Shown: positions 55,201 to 64,000 of the stretch, one piece after another
How positions within the stretch are numbered: position 1 is the stretch's first letter
Layout of the letters: each line of letters begins with the position of its first letter
NCBI GenBank assembly: GCA_936440205.1
Contig: OW387147.1
Span: 30,777,629 to 30,841,628 of the forward strand
Length of the DNA: 64,000 nucleotides
Source: Lepidonotus clava
Taxonomy: Eukaryota > Annelida > Polychaeta > Phyllodocida > Polynoidae
Direction: 5' to 3'
Position numbers and translations under genes: made by a program
The notes under the pieces: generated by a model
Seen by the model: the letters and a program-made list of their open reading frames with translations, nothing else
What the model was told of the DNA's origin: nothing
Database searches by the model: none

Positions 55201-57745
55201 CTATGGATTGATCGGGTTTCAGATTATGCGGTACATAAGCATATATGTATTGGAACTATTTGTTATATTTGTAGTGAGTATGCATATCAACTAAAAATGG
55301 ATGAAAAGACACATCCAACAGCCGTTGCTTCACACATATGTGTTCATTCACCGGGAGGAAACAGCAGCGATGACGGATTAATCCAAGGGAAGTTTGACGC
55401 CCACCCTTACCCCTCCCCAGCGTCCGGAGCCCCCAGCGTCCCTACCCTGCAGGAGACGCCGGGAGGAGACAAAGACGACGCAGAGCGTCCCGTCAGCGTC
55501 CCTACGTGTCCCCGAAGTGAGCAGCTCCCCCCTCCCCCCTCCTGCTCACATGACGAGCCCCTCAGAGCACGACCTGCGAGTTTATGTAACCCCAGAGATA
55601 AAAACCTACATGCGGGGGGAGGCGAGGTGTCCCCGTTTTTTCCCGCGCTCACCGAGCACTCAGCAGACGACTCTGAGTCACGGACTGAATGTCGTCTGCT
55701 CTCAGAAAACGGAAGTGAAGTTGAGAGCGACACCTACAGGGAGGCGGAGGAGTTTATAAGTTCGCTGTTTGATAAGATTTTCAGTGACGACTCTTGCAGG
55801 TTTGACTTCTTAGAGGAACAGATAGAGGAGAGACCCTTAGGAAGTTCCATGGTTCTATCTGGAAATACCACCGAGGAGATACCCTTATTCAACGCCAGTA
55901 AGTTGTCAGGAGAACGGACAGCTGGGGACTGTAATACTAAAAAGGGACAGAATATGGGCGGCAGGGAATCTGGAGATGATTACGGAGTGTCATGTTCAAC
56001 ACATCTGGACAATACTGAGAGCAGATCTCAACAAGGGCAGTTGAAACAAATAGGAGTAAGAAAAACCTCCGATAGTATGGAGGTTGGGGATCAGACAACC
56101 CTGGGACCCAAACCCACCAAAGGGGGCCTAGTGAGGGGGGTATCTGATAAGGTGAGCACTATCAGCAGGGCCCTCATATCAAGGGCAACACAGACTGTCC
56201 GGAGCGCCACACCCAGGAGAAACTCTACAGCGGGAAATTCAAAAACCCTTTCTCGCCACTCTTGGCGAGACTTGGCCAGTCAGACGGACAGCAGGCCGAC
56301 CATCCGCTGGTCGGTCTCAGAGGGGTCTTTGAACTCTGTGTGCTTGTCAAGGTCACCCAGTGATGATGGCAAAGGGAATGTCCTACCAGAGAAGGCAAAA
56401 TCTATTGGGGACACGGAAAAGACAAATGACCTGGATACGAATATAGAGAGAAAGAATAAGGGCCAAACGTCCAGCACAATCTGGACAGAGAATAAGCTGT
56501 ATAACCCCAAACAGAAACTTGAAAACAAGGGAAAAGGTTATATCAAAAACAACGATAAAGATCATAACCAATCATCTATGTCTGGGTGGGGCAGTTTTAA
56601 AAAAGAAAGTCATATGCCCTCCGATAGAGTCCGTGCCCATGAGATTGACGTGCCTTTACACGTCGAGGAGGGCGACTTGGTGCTTCACTTAAGTCCGTTA
56701 GAACCAAGGGTGAAACTGCAGTCTGAAGACCGAAAACAAAATGTATTATCAGAGCGACCCCCAGAACATGGGCAGGCAGTACCAAGGCCTCATTCTGAGG
56801 AGGATAGGGTCAAAGACATGGAGGAACCTATCGGTGAACTGTCTTTGAAACATGAAAGTCACAGTTCTCCAGTGTCCGACGCCGACTGTTCCCATGTCGT
56901 GTTACACATAGAGGAGGGTCTACTGATCACTGAGCCCGTTCCCTCTGCAGGAAATAGAGAAAAAAAGCCTCCACACGTGCCTACTTATACGTCTAGGTAC
57001 TCCAACGTCACAGACATCTCCGGGCGCGCCTGGAAACGGAAGTGGCAGCTGGAGGACGCCGCAGACGACATTTTGACTTCCGGTGGTGAAAATAGACCCA
57101 AAGAGGATGAAACAATAGACGCTTCTAACGCGGAAAGCCATGGGGAAGATATTGAAGATATTTTCACTGAAATCGAAGCGGAAATAGCTGGGAGAGATGT
57201 GCATTTATGCAGAGAGGTTTCAAAGTCGTCTGATCATGTGGACAGTTTCTCAAACGCAGACGACACTTTGCTCACGGGGACGTCGTTAGAGTCTTTCTCA
57301 TTCCCCGCCGAAAATCTATCCTGTTCATCGCCCTCTCAATCCATCTGTGATTCCCCCATTGCTACTTCTCCCGTGTACATTGAAAAGGAACGTTTGTCAA
57401 CGACCAGATTTGCTGCACCAAAACAAACGCCCTTACAGAACTATGACAATGAGCTAGATATATCAAGACCCCGCCATATCCCTGACATAACTGCCGAGCT
57501 CCGCCCTCCTTCTGTCAATCAGCCTGTCACTCATTTAGGCTCCTCCCCTTCTGACCACGCCCCCTCCCCTTCTGACCACGCCCCCTGTAGCGGTGAAGGG
57601 GCGTGGCCGTGTGAGATACGACTGGGCTACCCGGCCTGGGCGGTGCGTGTTGACCAGGATTACAGTGTCTGTATCTATTCCTTACAGAGTAACAGGGTCA
57701 TGATGGACGCTGCCATCTCTCCGCTAGCGTCTCTCCCACACATCA
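55201..57745 (+). CDS. Giant Rapgef4-like linker exon (disordered, more than 800 residues)
   Basis: The frame is open from 55141 to 57750. The first ATG is at 55297; from it to the donor there are 816 complete codons plus one base. The 3' end CATCA|GTAAGT is a strong donor, and its phase 1 exactly fits the exon at 58251 (A plus GT gives Ser), so it joins the EPAC frame before DEP. At the 5' end, ACTACAG at 55194-55200 would be a phase-0 acceptor matching KVLWE or the microexon, but its pyrimidine tract is poor; alternatively the exon is the first exon of a form lacking CNBD-A. The protein is rich in Ser, Glu, Asp and Pro and mostly disordered, with acidic patches (FISSLFDKIFSDD), two LHxEEG segments near residues 454 and 535, a basic-aromatic GRAWKRKWQLEDAADD, a repeated SPSDHAP, and a hydrophobic end YPAWAVRVDQDYSVCIYSLQ. 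I recognise no domain. Confidence 0.75.
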
Positions 57746-58250
57746 GTAAGTAGAACGCTGTATATTCAGTCATTCATCCAATCATTTAGTCATTCATTTA
57801 TCATTTATTGATTTCTTATATATTATGCATCTATTATTCATCTATTCTTTTCATTAATTAGCCCAATTATTGATTCATTTGATTTGATTAATTCATTATT
57901 CATCGAATCATTAAAGATTAATTGGTAATTATTCATGTATTCATCAATACATTTATTCAAGTTTAATTATTATTTTTAGGTGATTTAGCATTAAAATTTA
58001 ATGATAAATTTTGTCAAACGATATTGTATTTACCGCAATTCATGCCATCTCATTTTCGTACCATGCTACAGTTATGTCTTGTTAGATATATACAGCAATC
58101 TTGTTCATGTGTATCTCTCCTAAAAATTGAATTCATATCTAGAAGTGGTTTATACATACTTATGCAACACCATCGAGTTTAACTTTAAGTATACATGTAC
58201 ATGAAGTGCAAAGCTTGTAATATATATGTAAACCATCTGCCCTCCTCCAG
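57746..58250 (+). other. Rapgef4 intron with ATTCATT low complexity
   Basis: 505-bp intron. From 57765 to about 57990 it is built of TCATTTA/ATTCATT-like words, and the acceptor is CTGCCCTCCTCCAG. Confidence 0.8.
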
Positions 58251-58378
58251 GTGAGAACCCGACTCAGGACGGCTGTCCTCCAGGGTTAGACCTGCAGACG
58301 CCGCCGGTCACCAAGTCCCCGCGCTGCCCGTCCTACCGCCCCGACGACCTGCCCAACCCCGCCGCTCCCATCACCGCC
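58251..58378 (+). CDS. Rapgef4-like exon: linker before DEP
   Basis: 128 nt encoding ENPTQDGCPPGLDLQTPPVT then KSPRCPSYRPDDLPNPAAPI and TA, after a Ser split across the upstream junction. It corresponds to the EPAC2 linker [20 protein letters not shown] just before DEP: Pro-rich, with PNPAAPITA matching RPANTITK in place. It starts in phase 1, which the giant exon supplies and the CNBD-A exon (phase 0) does not, so direct splicing from 46744 would break the frame. It ends in phase 0 at GCC|GTGAGT. Confidence 0.9.
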
Positions 58379-58887
58379 GTGAGTTCTTTGTAACATGTTT
58401 TCTTTTCTATTTAAGTAGTTTTTCTATCGGTCTACTTGGAAAGTGAAATGGGGATAAGGAAGTAACATACTGAGGAAGTTATATCCGCCTATTGTGCAAA
58501 CCTTTGATAAAGAATCATGTAAAGCTCATTTGCAAACAGATAATGATAGTGAAAGGACCAGTTGATGAATAGCTTTATCCATTATTTGTTTTTGTGAATA
58601 TGTTTTAGTTTTGTTGACTGCGCTGACCTTATCATGATACTGGTTGTATCTCATGGTGGTACAAGGCAAAATCAGAAGACGACTAATGTATAAGGATCTG
58701 CCTGCCTGGCGGACTCAGCCCATCAAATCTGCCCCTGTATAAAATGTCAGACTCATACGGTGTATATCGTCCATACAAGTCTAGATAATAACATAATAGG
58801 TATGAACGTTGTGAAGGTAGACATGATAACGTGCACGTCGAGAAACACACATACAACCTTTACCATTTTTCCTTCCTCGGCCACCAG
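58379..58887 (+). other. Rapgef4 intron before DEP
   Basis: 509-bp intron, donor GTGAGT, acceptor GGCCACCAG. No other structure seen. Confidence 0.8.
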
Positions 58888-59116
58888 GTGCCGTCTGAGC
58901 GCCTTGCGCGCGCAGGCCGGACGTTGCGCACGGTGCTCCTGACACACGCACCTCACATGATCCGGGACCGGAAGTTCCACCTGCGGACCTACCGCCGGTG
59001 CATGCTGGGAGGGGAGATGGTAGACTGGATGATGCAGCAGGGCGCCTTCGTCCACTCCAGGAACCAGGCAGTGGGCATGTGGCAGGCGTTACTGGAGGAG
59101 GGCGTTATCGTACATG
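58888..59116 (+). CDS. Rapgef4-like exon: DEP domain
   Basis: 229 nt; 76 codons plus one base. Encodes [60 protein letters not shown] and [16 protein letters not shown]. It aligns end to end with EPAC2 DEP ([57 protein letters not shown]). DEP domains bring EPAC to phosphatidic-acid-containing membranes. The basic patch [11 protein letters not shown] and the VDWMM helix are kept. It ends in phase 1 at CATG|GTAGGT; the G joins TT of the next exon to give Val. Its last 60 nt and donor are repeated several times in the following intron. Confidence 0.97.
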
Positions 59117-60155
59117 GTAGGTACCAATATAAAACCTGACAGAGCTCTGCTATAAAAGAACCAAGCCATGGGTATGTGGCAGGCGTTACTGGAGGAAGGC
59201 GTCATCGTACATGGTAGGTACCGTACCAATATATAAAACCTTACTGAGCTCTGCTTGATAAAAGAACCAAGCCATGGGCATGTGGCAGGCTCTGCTGGAG
59301 GAAGGCGTCATCGTACATGGTAGGTACCAAAAGAAAACCATACAGAGCTCTGCTTTAATAGAACCAAGCCTTGGGCGTGTAGCAGGCTTTACTGGAGGAA
59401 GATGTCATTGTACATGGTAGGTAACATTATAACCTCACTGAGCTCTGCTAGTTATAGACGAAATTCATATGCCATGGGCGTGCGGCAGGCCCTGCTGGAG
59501 GAAGACGTCATCATACATGATAGGTACCAATATAAAACCTTACTGAGCTCTGCTAGGTGTAGTATACTCCCAGAACCAAGCAGTGGGCATGTGGTAGGCC
59601 CTGCAGGAGGAAGGGGTCATCGTTCCTGATAGGTACCATTATAGAACCTGACAGAGCTCTGCTAGTTGTATTATGCTTCCAGAACCAGCCCATGGGCATG
59701 TGGCAGGCATTAGACTGGAGGAAGGCGTCATTGTACATGGTAGGTACTGTAATAAAATCTTACCAAACTCTGCTAGCTGTAGTGTACTCGCAGAATCAGG
59801 CAGTGGGCATGCGGCGGCTGTACTGGAGGAAGGTGTCATCGTTCATGGTAAGTACCAATATAAAACATCACTGAGATCTACGTTATTTCCTATGGTATAG
59901 GCACTGTTAAACTTATAAACTCTTATCGAACTCTGCAACCTAGGCTAGTAGTTGTAGTTTATTAGGGGAACCAAACCATCATCATGTGACGCTGTAGGCC
60001 TAGGCCCTACCTTCTTGAGGAAGTGAAATCGTACATGGAAGGTACCCTTGTTAATCAACTTTACAGCTTTCATCTTGAGATGAAAAAGAACTGTATCAAC
60101 CGTAACACTATAAACCAGAACATCGAAGAGTCACAGTTCCCTTTCTTGGTTTCAG
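59117..60155 (+). other. Rapgef4 intron carrying the DEP exon-end array
   Basis: A 1,039-bp intron, almost entirely made of degenerate copies of the preceding exon end, its splice donor and the first part of the intron. Acceptor TCTTGGTTTCAG at the right end. Confidence 0.85.
59150..60065 (+). repeat. Tandem array of the DEP exon's 3' end and splice donor
   Basis: About eight degenerate copies follow the true exon end at a period of roughly 97-112 bp, the last two more diverged and more widely spaced. Each begins near AACCAAGCCATGGGCATGTG, runs through CAGGC..CTGGAGGAAGGCGTCATCGT and ACATGGTAGGTACC, and then has AAACCTTACTGAGCTCTGCT. A GT stays at the donor position at 59214, 59320, 59417, 59740 and 59848; three copies have lost it. 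The copy at 59848 reads GTAAGT, a better consensus than the real donor. Reading past the true donor reaches a TGA within 25 nt, so the other donors cannot give a full protein. Confidence 0.92.
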
Positions 60156-60339
60156 TTTGTCGTGAGCACCAGTTCAAGGACAAGTTCCTGTTTTACCGTT
60201 TCCATGACGACGACCAGGGGGTGGGGGTGGTGCCGACCCACGCCGACCGGAGAGACTGTGAGGAGGAGTTGCCCGACGTGGTCGCCCAACTCGCCCAGAT
60301 CGGCCCCGACGCCATGATGCGCATGATTCTCCGCAAGCC
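60156..60339 (+). CDS. Rapgef4-like exon: DEP end and linker to CNBD-B
   Basis: 184 nt encoding CREHQFKDKFLFYRFHDDDQ, GVGVVPTHADRRDCEEELPD and VVAQLAQIGPDAMMRMILRK plus CC. It matches EPAC2 [47 protein letters not shown]. It holds the last DEP strands and the helical segment before CNBD-B. It starts with two bases and ends with two (phase 2) at CC|GTGAGT. The short insert QGVGVVPTHAD replaces HEDAPLPTEEE of EPAC2. Confidence 0.96.
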
Positions 60340-61566
60340 GTGAGTATCAAACATGTTTGCGTCCCAAAAGCAGCATCCCCACTTGGGCGACTAAGGTTTT
60401 AGTCCCCCGGCGATTAGTGTTAACCCTTTCCAACCATGGGGACCAAGAAAGCAATCCAGCTCTTGTCGCCAATGGAAGAAAGGGTTAACACCAGTCGCCG
60501 GGGGACTAAAATCTTGGTCGCCCAAGTGGGGATTTCGCTACTGTAGGTATAGACCCTTTTCAATAGTCTATCGCTTGAATAGTGTAATGGTCCGGGACCC
60601 AAAGTATTGGGATTTCAATGGCTCCAGGCTACATGTAAAAGTATTTGACACGAAGTGCCCATATATGGGGCGGTTCACTGCGCAGACTCGTGAAAAGGTG
60701 TATAGACTTTGTTACTTAAGGAAACGTCCGCCATCTTAACACCATTTCCAAATCTTGTTTTTTCCTCCTAGTGTCCGGTCGGCAGGTGAAGAAAACAACT
60801 AAAGGGACCATTACTGTATTATTGTATAAGCCAGCTGTCCCGGGGGTTAAAAGTGAAACATGTCCATGTGGGTTGGTACACCGGAACCAGGACCGGTAGC
60901 AGCCGCCAGGCTTATCCCGGCAGATAATATAATACAATGAAGTGTTTTTCTAATACCAAATTATCATAGACATAGTGTTGTTAACATTGAATCAGATGCC
61001 TTGGGGGCGTTCAAAACATAGTATATGAATAGGTATTATCATGATGTTACAAGAAAACACTACATAAGATGAAAGACATAATTATTCGTTTGCAAACGAA
61101 TAGGAAGATTAGTGTACTGTTATGAAACCAACTTACCATAAACAAGTTAACATCTGAAAAATAACAAATTGATATGTTATTTTAATAAGGTCAATAAAAT
61201 AGAACAGTTCTCTGCATACTGTTGCATGTTTGCCTTACTCGTTGTCTATATTACACCGTCTGTTGCTACAGTTCCCACACTGAGATATAGTATAATTTAT
61301 AAAATCTTTCTAATAGTCTAGATCTGTTAATTTAAGGGCCTCTTTTTACTCATCCAAAGTGTCATTAGAACCTCTACTTTCATTTATCAAATTAGGGACC
61401 TAGAAGAAAACTTATTACAGGCATTTTAGAACATAACATTTTTATGAAACCTCACTTTCTTTTACCAATGACGCATATATATCGGCAGCATATGATACCG
61501 TGGAGACGCAAAACATTCATTATTATCAGATTATCCTTGACCTATATTCTTGCTACCCCTCTGCAG
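60340..61566 (+). other. Rapgef4 intron with hairpin element
   Basis: 1.2-kb intron; the hairpin MITE at 60375-60533 lies near its 5' end and the rest is AT-rich with no exon support. Confidence 0.7.
60375..60533. mobile_element. Foldback MITE / long hairpin
   Basis: Arms of about 55 bp (60375-60430 and 60479-60533) are nearly perfect inverted copies, starting ATCCCCACTTGGGCGACTAA and running to GTTAACCCTTTC, around a loop of about 48 bp. Only a few mismatches are visible. It starts 36 bp after a splice donor. No target-site duplication is clear. Transcribed within the gene, it would form a long double-stranded stem. Confidence 0.8.
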
Positions 61567-61712
61567 GCCCCAGGAGCGGACGATGGAGGACCTGGAGATT
61601 ATCTACGAGGAGCTGCTCCACATTAAGGCCCTGTCCCACCTGTCCACCATGGTGAAGCGCGAACTGGCGTCCGTGCTCGTCTTCGAGTCGCATACCAAGG
61701 CCGGCACCGTCC
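61567..61712 (+). CDS. Rapgef4-like exon: N-terminal helices of CNBD-B
   Basis: 146 nt, encoding (after completing a Pro) [40 protein letters not shown] and SHTKAGTV. It is nearly the same as EPAC2 [42 protein letters not shown]. These helices pack against the regulatory cAMP domain and form the hinge region. Acceptor CCTCTGCAG; ends in phase 1 at C|GTGAGT, the C joining TG for Leu. Confidence 0.97.
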
Positions 61713-62779
61713 GTGAGTAGCTCCTTCCGGGAGGCATGTGTTCCTATTATCGCTCAAGAAATAAGATCTATCTGTTTCAATTTAAGGCTAAATTGATCCA
61801 TTTCCTTAAAAATTGAATAACATTTTTCCACTATGGCATATAATAAAAATATACATGTTTTCATCATGTCATACTTTGTCCACTTTAGTACTTTATAGCA
61901 GTTTATAGGTCACAGTTTGCTTGTGACTTACGGTGACAAATATTCATTTTAGAGAATTTAGAGTATTGAGTAGGCCTAACCTTATTTACGAGGAAAGGTA
62001 GGTAGCCCTAAATGCCCACCACCATAATATGGAGGTTTGACGTCCTAATTAATAACATTATAATGAGCTCATTATGTAACTTTTCAAACATTTCATTTAC
62101 CCTAATGGGAGATTAAATTTCCCCAGTATTCCTTCCCCATCAGCCATAACTTATATAATACTTATATAACGCAATAGTAACATTACATAAGATCCTGCTG
62201 TTCCCTATGCTTGAGTTGCTTATCCCATAGAACACAATACAATGTGATACCTAAGTATAGTAATGGTATAGTTTGATGTGATGTATTAATAATTACTTCA
62301 GGTAGTGACCTTTTAGACCTTATCATTTAAAGTCATATTTAAAGTTCCGATGATCATACCTGCACAACGCAGTTATTATTGTTACTTTACAAACATAATA
62401 TTATAGTTTGATTCAGCCTGCACATCACTCAACAGTCACTCTGTCTACTTTAACTGCCGAGGTCTCAAAATGCTCTGGTATATCGACAGGATTTAAATTA
62501 CCACACATTACTTTCTTCATAAGTAATTTTCTTTTTATACAGCGAATTGAAACATGAGACAATACATAGTACACTTGGGATTTAACTGTGATTTTATCTA
62601 TCAATGGAAAATCATTGGTAAATCATGCATATATAATCTAAAGAATAGATGTCCTTCTTATTCGGTTATAACTGAGGATTAAGTCAGAAACATAAAACGC
62701 TAAAGGTTAGGTGTAGATTACCAATATGTCACAGGCGGAAATATTGAGCACATATGAATCCTTTTATATTTCTTTGTAG
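61713..62779 (+). other. Rapgef4 intron
   Basis: AT-rich, donor GTGAGT, acceptor TTTCTTTGTAG. No exon, RNA or clear repeat seen. Confidence 0.7.
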
Positions 62780-62856
62780 TGTTCAACCAGGGGGACGAGG
62801 GCAAGTCTTGGTACATCATTCTAAAGGGTTCCGTGAACGTCGTCATCTATGGGAAG
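62780..62856 (+). CDS. Rapgef4-like exon: first strands of CNBD-B
   Basis: 77 nt encoding [20 protein letters not shown] then VIYGK, ending in phase 0 at AAG|GTAAGC. It differs from vertebrate EPAC2 [25 protein letters not shown] at two residues. This is the start of the high-affinity cAMP domain that controls the exchange activity. Its binding cassette (FGKLALVNDAPRAASI in EPAC2) must be in the next exon, beyond the window. Confidence 0.97.
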
Positions 62857-63032
62857 GTAAGCGATAATCTTTTAATCAATTTCCGTGCTTTTGCAATGAA
62901 TTTTAGTTCCAATTTCCTTTGTGAGGTTAGTGCGGAATACTGGAGGTGATAAATAATCTGTATGTTCCATTATGGAGACTAAAATAACTTTACTCTCTCT
63001 GGTTCCATCCAACCCACTGTACCTCCAGCAGA

Positions 63033-63064
<32 letters not shown>

Positions 63065-64000
63065 ACGACCATTCGAACTCCTGGACCTATCCGTTATAAA
63101 AGATGTGTGTTATTTATTCAAGTCATAATAATGTTAGAAAAGAAGTGCTTTCGCGGAACAGTAAACACAGCAATCTGTCATTGCAAACCATACACACTTT
63201 GATAAGTAGTCATCAAAGAACCAATCCTCATGAGAAACGATTAATTGTCCATTATGCTGTGACGGATCTCTACCGTGGATACAATTATGATATGCCCCGA
63301 CAAACATTGCATGTTTGATTAAACTACAGTCCACTAATTAAACTATCAATCTGTCTTTATGTATATGCCGAGCACTCAGAATGGGCCATTACAGCGGCAT
63401 TGTGCTATTAACCTGTCATTTCAACTGAAGGGATGCCCTATATTTCCAATCACTAAGAGAGGCTAATGCGTGCGGATTACCGAAGGTCGTTAAGAGAACT
63501 CATGTTTTAATTGAACACGCTGCTGCCCCACAATGGCAGAAAGAAAGTCGGTCACTCATCTTTACAATATTTCAAAATAAATCCAGTTTTATTCTCCTTG
63601 AATCACATAACTTAATAAGAAGGCCAGTTTTCACGTGATGCCCATATACTAATCGCTTCGAATTACCCCCTGACACAGGCTGGATCACAGAAAGTGTTTT
63701 TGTGAAACGAAGTAAAACAAATAATTCATAAAAGAAGCCTCTGACCCACACGGATGCAGGATACTACACAGGCCTTCAGATGATAACTATCTAAAAGGCA
63801 TCTAAAACATAAACTTTGCGAATTTTGGGCTTAAGCTTATCAACATACACGTTGACAGGTCTGCAGCCAATAGTTATATAGGAAGCTAAAAATGGACTAG
63901 TATGACACTTAATGTAGTTGGCTGGTATACGACATGTGGTTGGTAGGGTTTGATAAGAACAAAGATGTTATTGTCATCATACCCTACCAACCAAAACTAC
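62857..64000 (+). other. Rapgef4 intron reaching the window end
   Basis: Begins GTAAGC. A C-run/(AC)n microsatellite is at about 63032-63062. No exon was recognised before the window stops. Confidence 0.7.

Larger units (their letters stand above)
25249..62856 (+). other. Rapgef4/EPAC2-like gene, N-terminal half (exons 25.2-62.9 kb)
   Basis: EPAC proteins are cAMP-activated guanine nucleotide exchange factors for Rap1 and Rap2. EPAC2 has the order CNBD-A, DEP, CNBD-B, REM, RA, CDC25-GEF; EPAC1 lacks CNBD-A. This window holds CNBD-A, linker, DEP and the start of CNBD-B in that order, with residues very close to vertebrate EPAC2. Every junction between confidently read exons is phase-consistent, giving one continuous frame if the giant exon is used as the linker. 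The gene continues beyond 64,000, where CNBD-B's cAMP-binding cassette and the catalytic domains must lie. In an invertebrate this may be the single EPAC gene, co-orthologous to RAPGEF3 and RAPGEF4. Confidence 0.93.

Noticed and set aside
59402-59900. Extra coding exons in the DEP exon-end array
   Set aside because: Copies lack the rest of the DEP domain and run into stops; AG sites in front of some copies give wrong phases. They are degenerate repeats.

Overview
The window is an animal nuclear genome segment: spliced exons, long AT-rich introns, nuclear-type tRNA genes and many eukaryotic transposons. Protein similarity and repeat content (Ngaro, Penelope-like and Ty3/Gypsy elements, frequent short inverted-repeat elements) suggest a marine invertebrate, a non-vertebrate deuterostome or a lophotrochozoan. 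I cannot name the species from the sequence.

The one clear host protein gene is on the + strand and runs from about 25.2 kb to beyond the right edge. It is a RAPGEF4/EPAC2-type cAMP-activated Rap exchange factor. Eight exons are read with confidence by protein similarity and matching splice phase: three for the first cyclic-nucleotide-binding domain (CNBD-A), one linker exon, two for DEP and its C-terminal extension, and two for the start of CNBD-B. Between CNBD-A and DEP lies a very large exon (at least 816 codons, disordered, acidic and Ser-rich) that joins the next exon in frame. I know of no vertebrate EPAC2 counterpart. A 27-nt microexon and a possible alternative first exon encoding a cysteine cluster are weaker candidates. 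The first coding exon of the full-length form and the REM, RA and CDC25 catalytic exons are not visible here.

Layout: 0-3.7 kb has no gene but holds a 1.2-kb inverted-repeat element. 3.7-11.5 kb is a whole-looking, recently inserted Ty3/Gypsy element on the minus strand. 11.5-13 kb is a Penelope-like remnant, and 19.1-20 kb a LINE remnant. 24.2-24.6 kb holds two tRNA genes (initiator Met and Gly-GCC), antisense to the host gene. 25.2-25.8 kb holds the first two CNBD-A exons. A 20.8-kb intron follows; it contains a young Ngaro-type tyrosine-recombinase retrotransposon with classic split direct repeats (28.9-34.4 kb) and a CpG-rich patch with a minisatellite and a candidate alternative promoter (39.4-40.7 kb). 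The remaining exons are at 46.6, 48.6 (candidate), 55.2-57.7, 58.3, 58.9, 60.2, 61.6 and 62.8 kb.

The most unusual points are the giant CNBD-A/DEP linker exon, an intronic tandem array of about eight decaying copies of the DEP exon's 3' end with its splice donor, several perfect cAMP-response-element palindromes in the introns of this cAMP-sensor gene, and an element with dense arrays of a GATGCTA-type word at both ends.
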